Program-made: the position numbers and the translations under genes
Notes under the pieces: generated by a model
Database searches by the model: none
Told to the model about the DNA's origin: nothing
What the model saw: only the letters and a program-made list of their open reading frames with translations
From: Acholeplasmatales bacterium
GTDB lineage: Bacteria; Bacillota_I; Bacilli_A; Acholeplasmatales; Anaeroplasmataceae
Reading direction: 5' to 3'
Length of the DNA stretch: 5,846 nucleotides
NCBI GenBank assembly: GCA_016288675.1
Contig: JAEELC010000005.1
Span: 1 to 5,846, forward strand
Shown: piece after piece, positions 5,066 through 5,846 of the stretch
Position numbering within the stretch: the first letter of the stretch is position 1
How the letters are laid out: each line of letters opens with the position of its first letter

Positions 5066-5623
5066 CTATTTTATAAAATCAATTAATGCTAATTGAACTC
5101 TCACACTCATTATGTAATTTTCTTTTAAAAGAGAACTAGCTTCTTCCTTATTTACCCATACAGCACTAATATCTTCATTAGAGTGATTAGTATGAATAAT
5201 CTTACCTTTAGCATGTCCATAAACCATACACAAAGTGTCAGAAGTAATTCCTTCTTCTGTTAAAGAAGGAGGATATACTTTAGAAATATCAGTAAGTAAT
5301 AAACCTGTTTCTTCTTCAAGTTCTCTCTTTGAAGCTTCACAAATTGTTTCACCATCATCGATTAGACCTTGAGGTAGGTTATAACAAAAGTCATTAATTG
5401 AAAGCCTAAATTCTTTTTCAAGTAAAATACAATCTTCCTTTTGGCTTTTAATAACCATACATATGCTTAAAGGTTTAAAATCAAAATGATTTAGATCCTT
5501 AAGATTATTATTTCTTGAAACAAATTCATATATTTTTTCTTCCTTATTATCATTTTCATAAATTGCGTTATAATATGATAAATATTTTCCCTGATGTATC
5601 TTTTTTAATCCTATTAATTTCAT
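5066..5623 (-). CDS. Nudix hydrolase, ADP-ribose pyrophosphatase-like
   Basis: This 185-residue cytoplasmic hydrolase carries a perfect Nudix box at 86-108: G86, E92 and the REL-x-EE-x-GL core at 100-108, matching GX5EX7REUXEEXGU. This box binds the divalent metal and catalyses cleavage of a nucleoside diphosphate linked to another group. The preceding NLPQG (82-86) and the following YPPSLTEEGITSD (117-129) resemble the ADP-ribose/ADP-sugar pyrophosphatase branch (NudF type). Substrate choice is inferred from that resemblance. It is the first gene after the terminator at 5673-5700 and so probably heads the operon with the YcxB-like, methylase and hydrolase genes. A purine-rich AGAGAG lies seven bases before the ATG as ribosome binding site. 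Confidence 0.93.
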   Translation of the reverse strand: MKLIGLKKIHQGKYLSYYNAIYENDNKEEKIYEFVSRNNNLKDLNHFDFKPLSICMVIKSQKEDCILLEKEFRLSINDFCYNLPQGLIDDGETICEASKRELEEETGLLLTDISKVYPPSLTEEGITSDTLCMVYGHAKGKIIHTNHSNEDISAVWVNKEEASSLLKENYIMSVRVQLALIDFIK

Positions 5624-5651
5624 ATAATTTCTCTCTTTTTCTTTTTATTTT

Positions 5652-5657
5652 ATTATA
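5652..5657 (-). promoter_or_regulatory. Possible -10 box for the Nudix-headed operon
   Basis: TATAAT on the minus strand lies about 28 bases before the Nudix ATG and just after the terminator, where a promoter is expected. A second TATAAT lies at 5666-5661. No good -35 box is present at 16-18 bases for either, because the region coincides with the terminator T-run. Position supports it more than sequence does. Confidence 0.4.
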
Positions 5658-5672
5658 TCAATTATAATTATT

Positions 5673-5700
5673 AAAAAAAAGGCAATTTGTAAAAATTGCC
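5673..5700 (-). terminator. Intrinsic terminator of the CobW-like gene
   Basis: On the minus strand GGCAATTT and AAATTGCC form a perfect 8-bp stem (5700-5681) around TTAC, followed by eight T residues (5680-5673). The first stem base is the G of the TAG stop codon, so coding sequence and terminator are fused without a gap. Confidence 0.93.
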
Positions 5701-5846
5701 TAAATAGATTCAATAATATATTCTTTAAATAATTTTCTAATATTATCTTTATTTAAGTTTTCTCCAATAAAGATAATTACTTCTTGTCCAACAGCTGAAT
5801 CTAAGATGTCAATGCTATCTCTTGTTGCATTAAAACTCTTCCAATT
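5700..5846 (-). CDS. C-terminal fragment of a probable CobW/COG0523 GTPase
   Basis: The last 48 codons of a gene enter from the right edge and end at TAG (5702-5700). The fragment contains GQEVIIFIGENLNKDNIRKL followed by a short helix and the end. This resembles the C-terminal domain of CobW/COG0523 metal-chaperone GTPases, which typically read 'RQELVFIGxxLDxxxLxxxLDxCL'. The GTPase domain itself is outside the window, so the assignment rests on this tail alone. Members of this group are thought to insert or traffic metals such as zinc or cobalt. A strong terminator directly follows, so it is the last gene of its own transcript. The alternative is an unrelated protein ending in a similar beta-turn-helix. 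Confidence 0.6.
   Translation of the reverse strand, partial: NWKSFNATRDSIDILDSAVGQEVIIFIGENLNKDNIRKLFKEYIIESI

Noticed and set aside
1..5846. Plus-strand genes, CRISPR arrays, tRNA genes and insertion sequences.
   Set aside because: Convincing minus-strand genes cover almost all of the window. I saw no spaced direct repeats, cloverleaf or transposase-like sequence.

Overview
This AT-rich window carries eleven protein-coding genes, all on the minus strand, so transcription runs from high to low coordinates. The standard genetic code is supported: tryptophan is read from TGG and one gene ends in TGA. Base composition, strong GGAGG-type ribosome binding sites, very tight gene packing and gene families (YerC-type TrpR protein, YcxB-like protein, COG4123 methylase) suggest a low-GC member of the Bacillota, such as an uncultured gut Bacilli/Erysipelotrichia- or Acholeplasma-like lineage. 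No rRNA marker is present, so this placement is tentative.

Layout in transcription order. (1) 5846-5700: the C-terminal end of a probable CobW/COG0523 GTPase, closed by a terminator that starts inside its stop codon. (2) 5623-3288: a compact, probably co-transcribed group made of a Nudix hydrolase, a YcxB-like two-helix membrane protein, a TrmN6/COG4123-type methyltransferase and an alpha/beta hydrolase of the esterase type. Its members are separated by 8 bases or overlap. (3) 3196-3014: a 60-residue protein of unknown function with its own strong ribosome binding site and a terminator overlapping its stop codon. (4) 2972 down past the left edge: an amino-acid ABC transporter operon with substrate-binding protein, permease and ATPase, then a TrpR/YerC-family repressor and an incomplete membrane protein.

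The transporter operon is the interesting part. Its binding protein looks circularly permuted. The first strand and loop of the SBP_bac_3 fold, which normally follows the signal peptide, is absent there and appears instead at the extreme C-terminus, just before the stop codon. The promoter is a near-consensus sigma-A type with a 17-base spacer. Three inverted repeats of the form CTTTA-N6-TAAAG lie on and around it, one of them filling the spacer exactly. Because a TrpR-family gene lies in the same operon, the simplest reading is that this protein binds these sites and represses its own operon when the imported amino acid or a related ligand is plentiful. Two hairpins bracket the permease start codon, which has no visible Shine-Dalgarno sequence. 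They may set a high binding-protein to permease ratio.

No stretch longer than 300 bases lacks a gene. I saw no tRNA, rRNA, CRISPR array, insertion sequence or attachment site.
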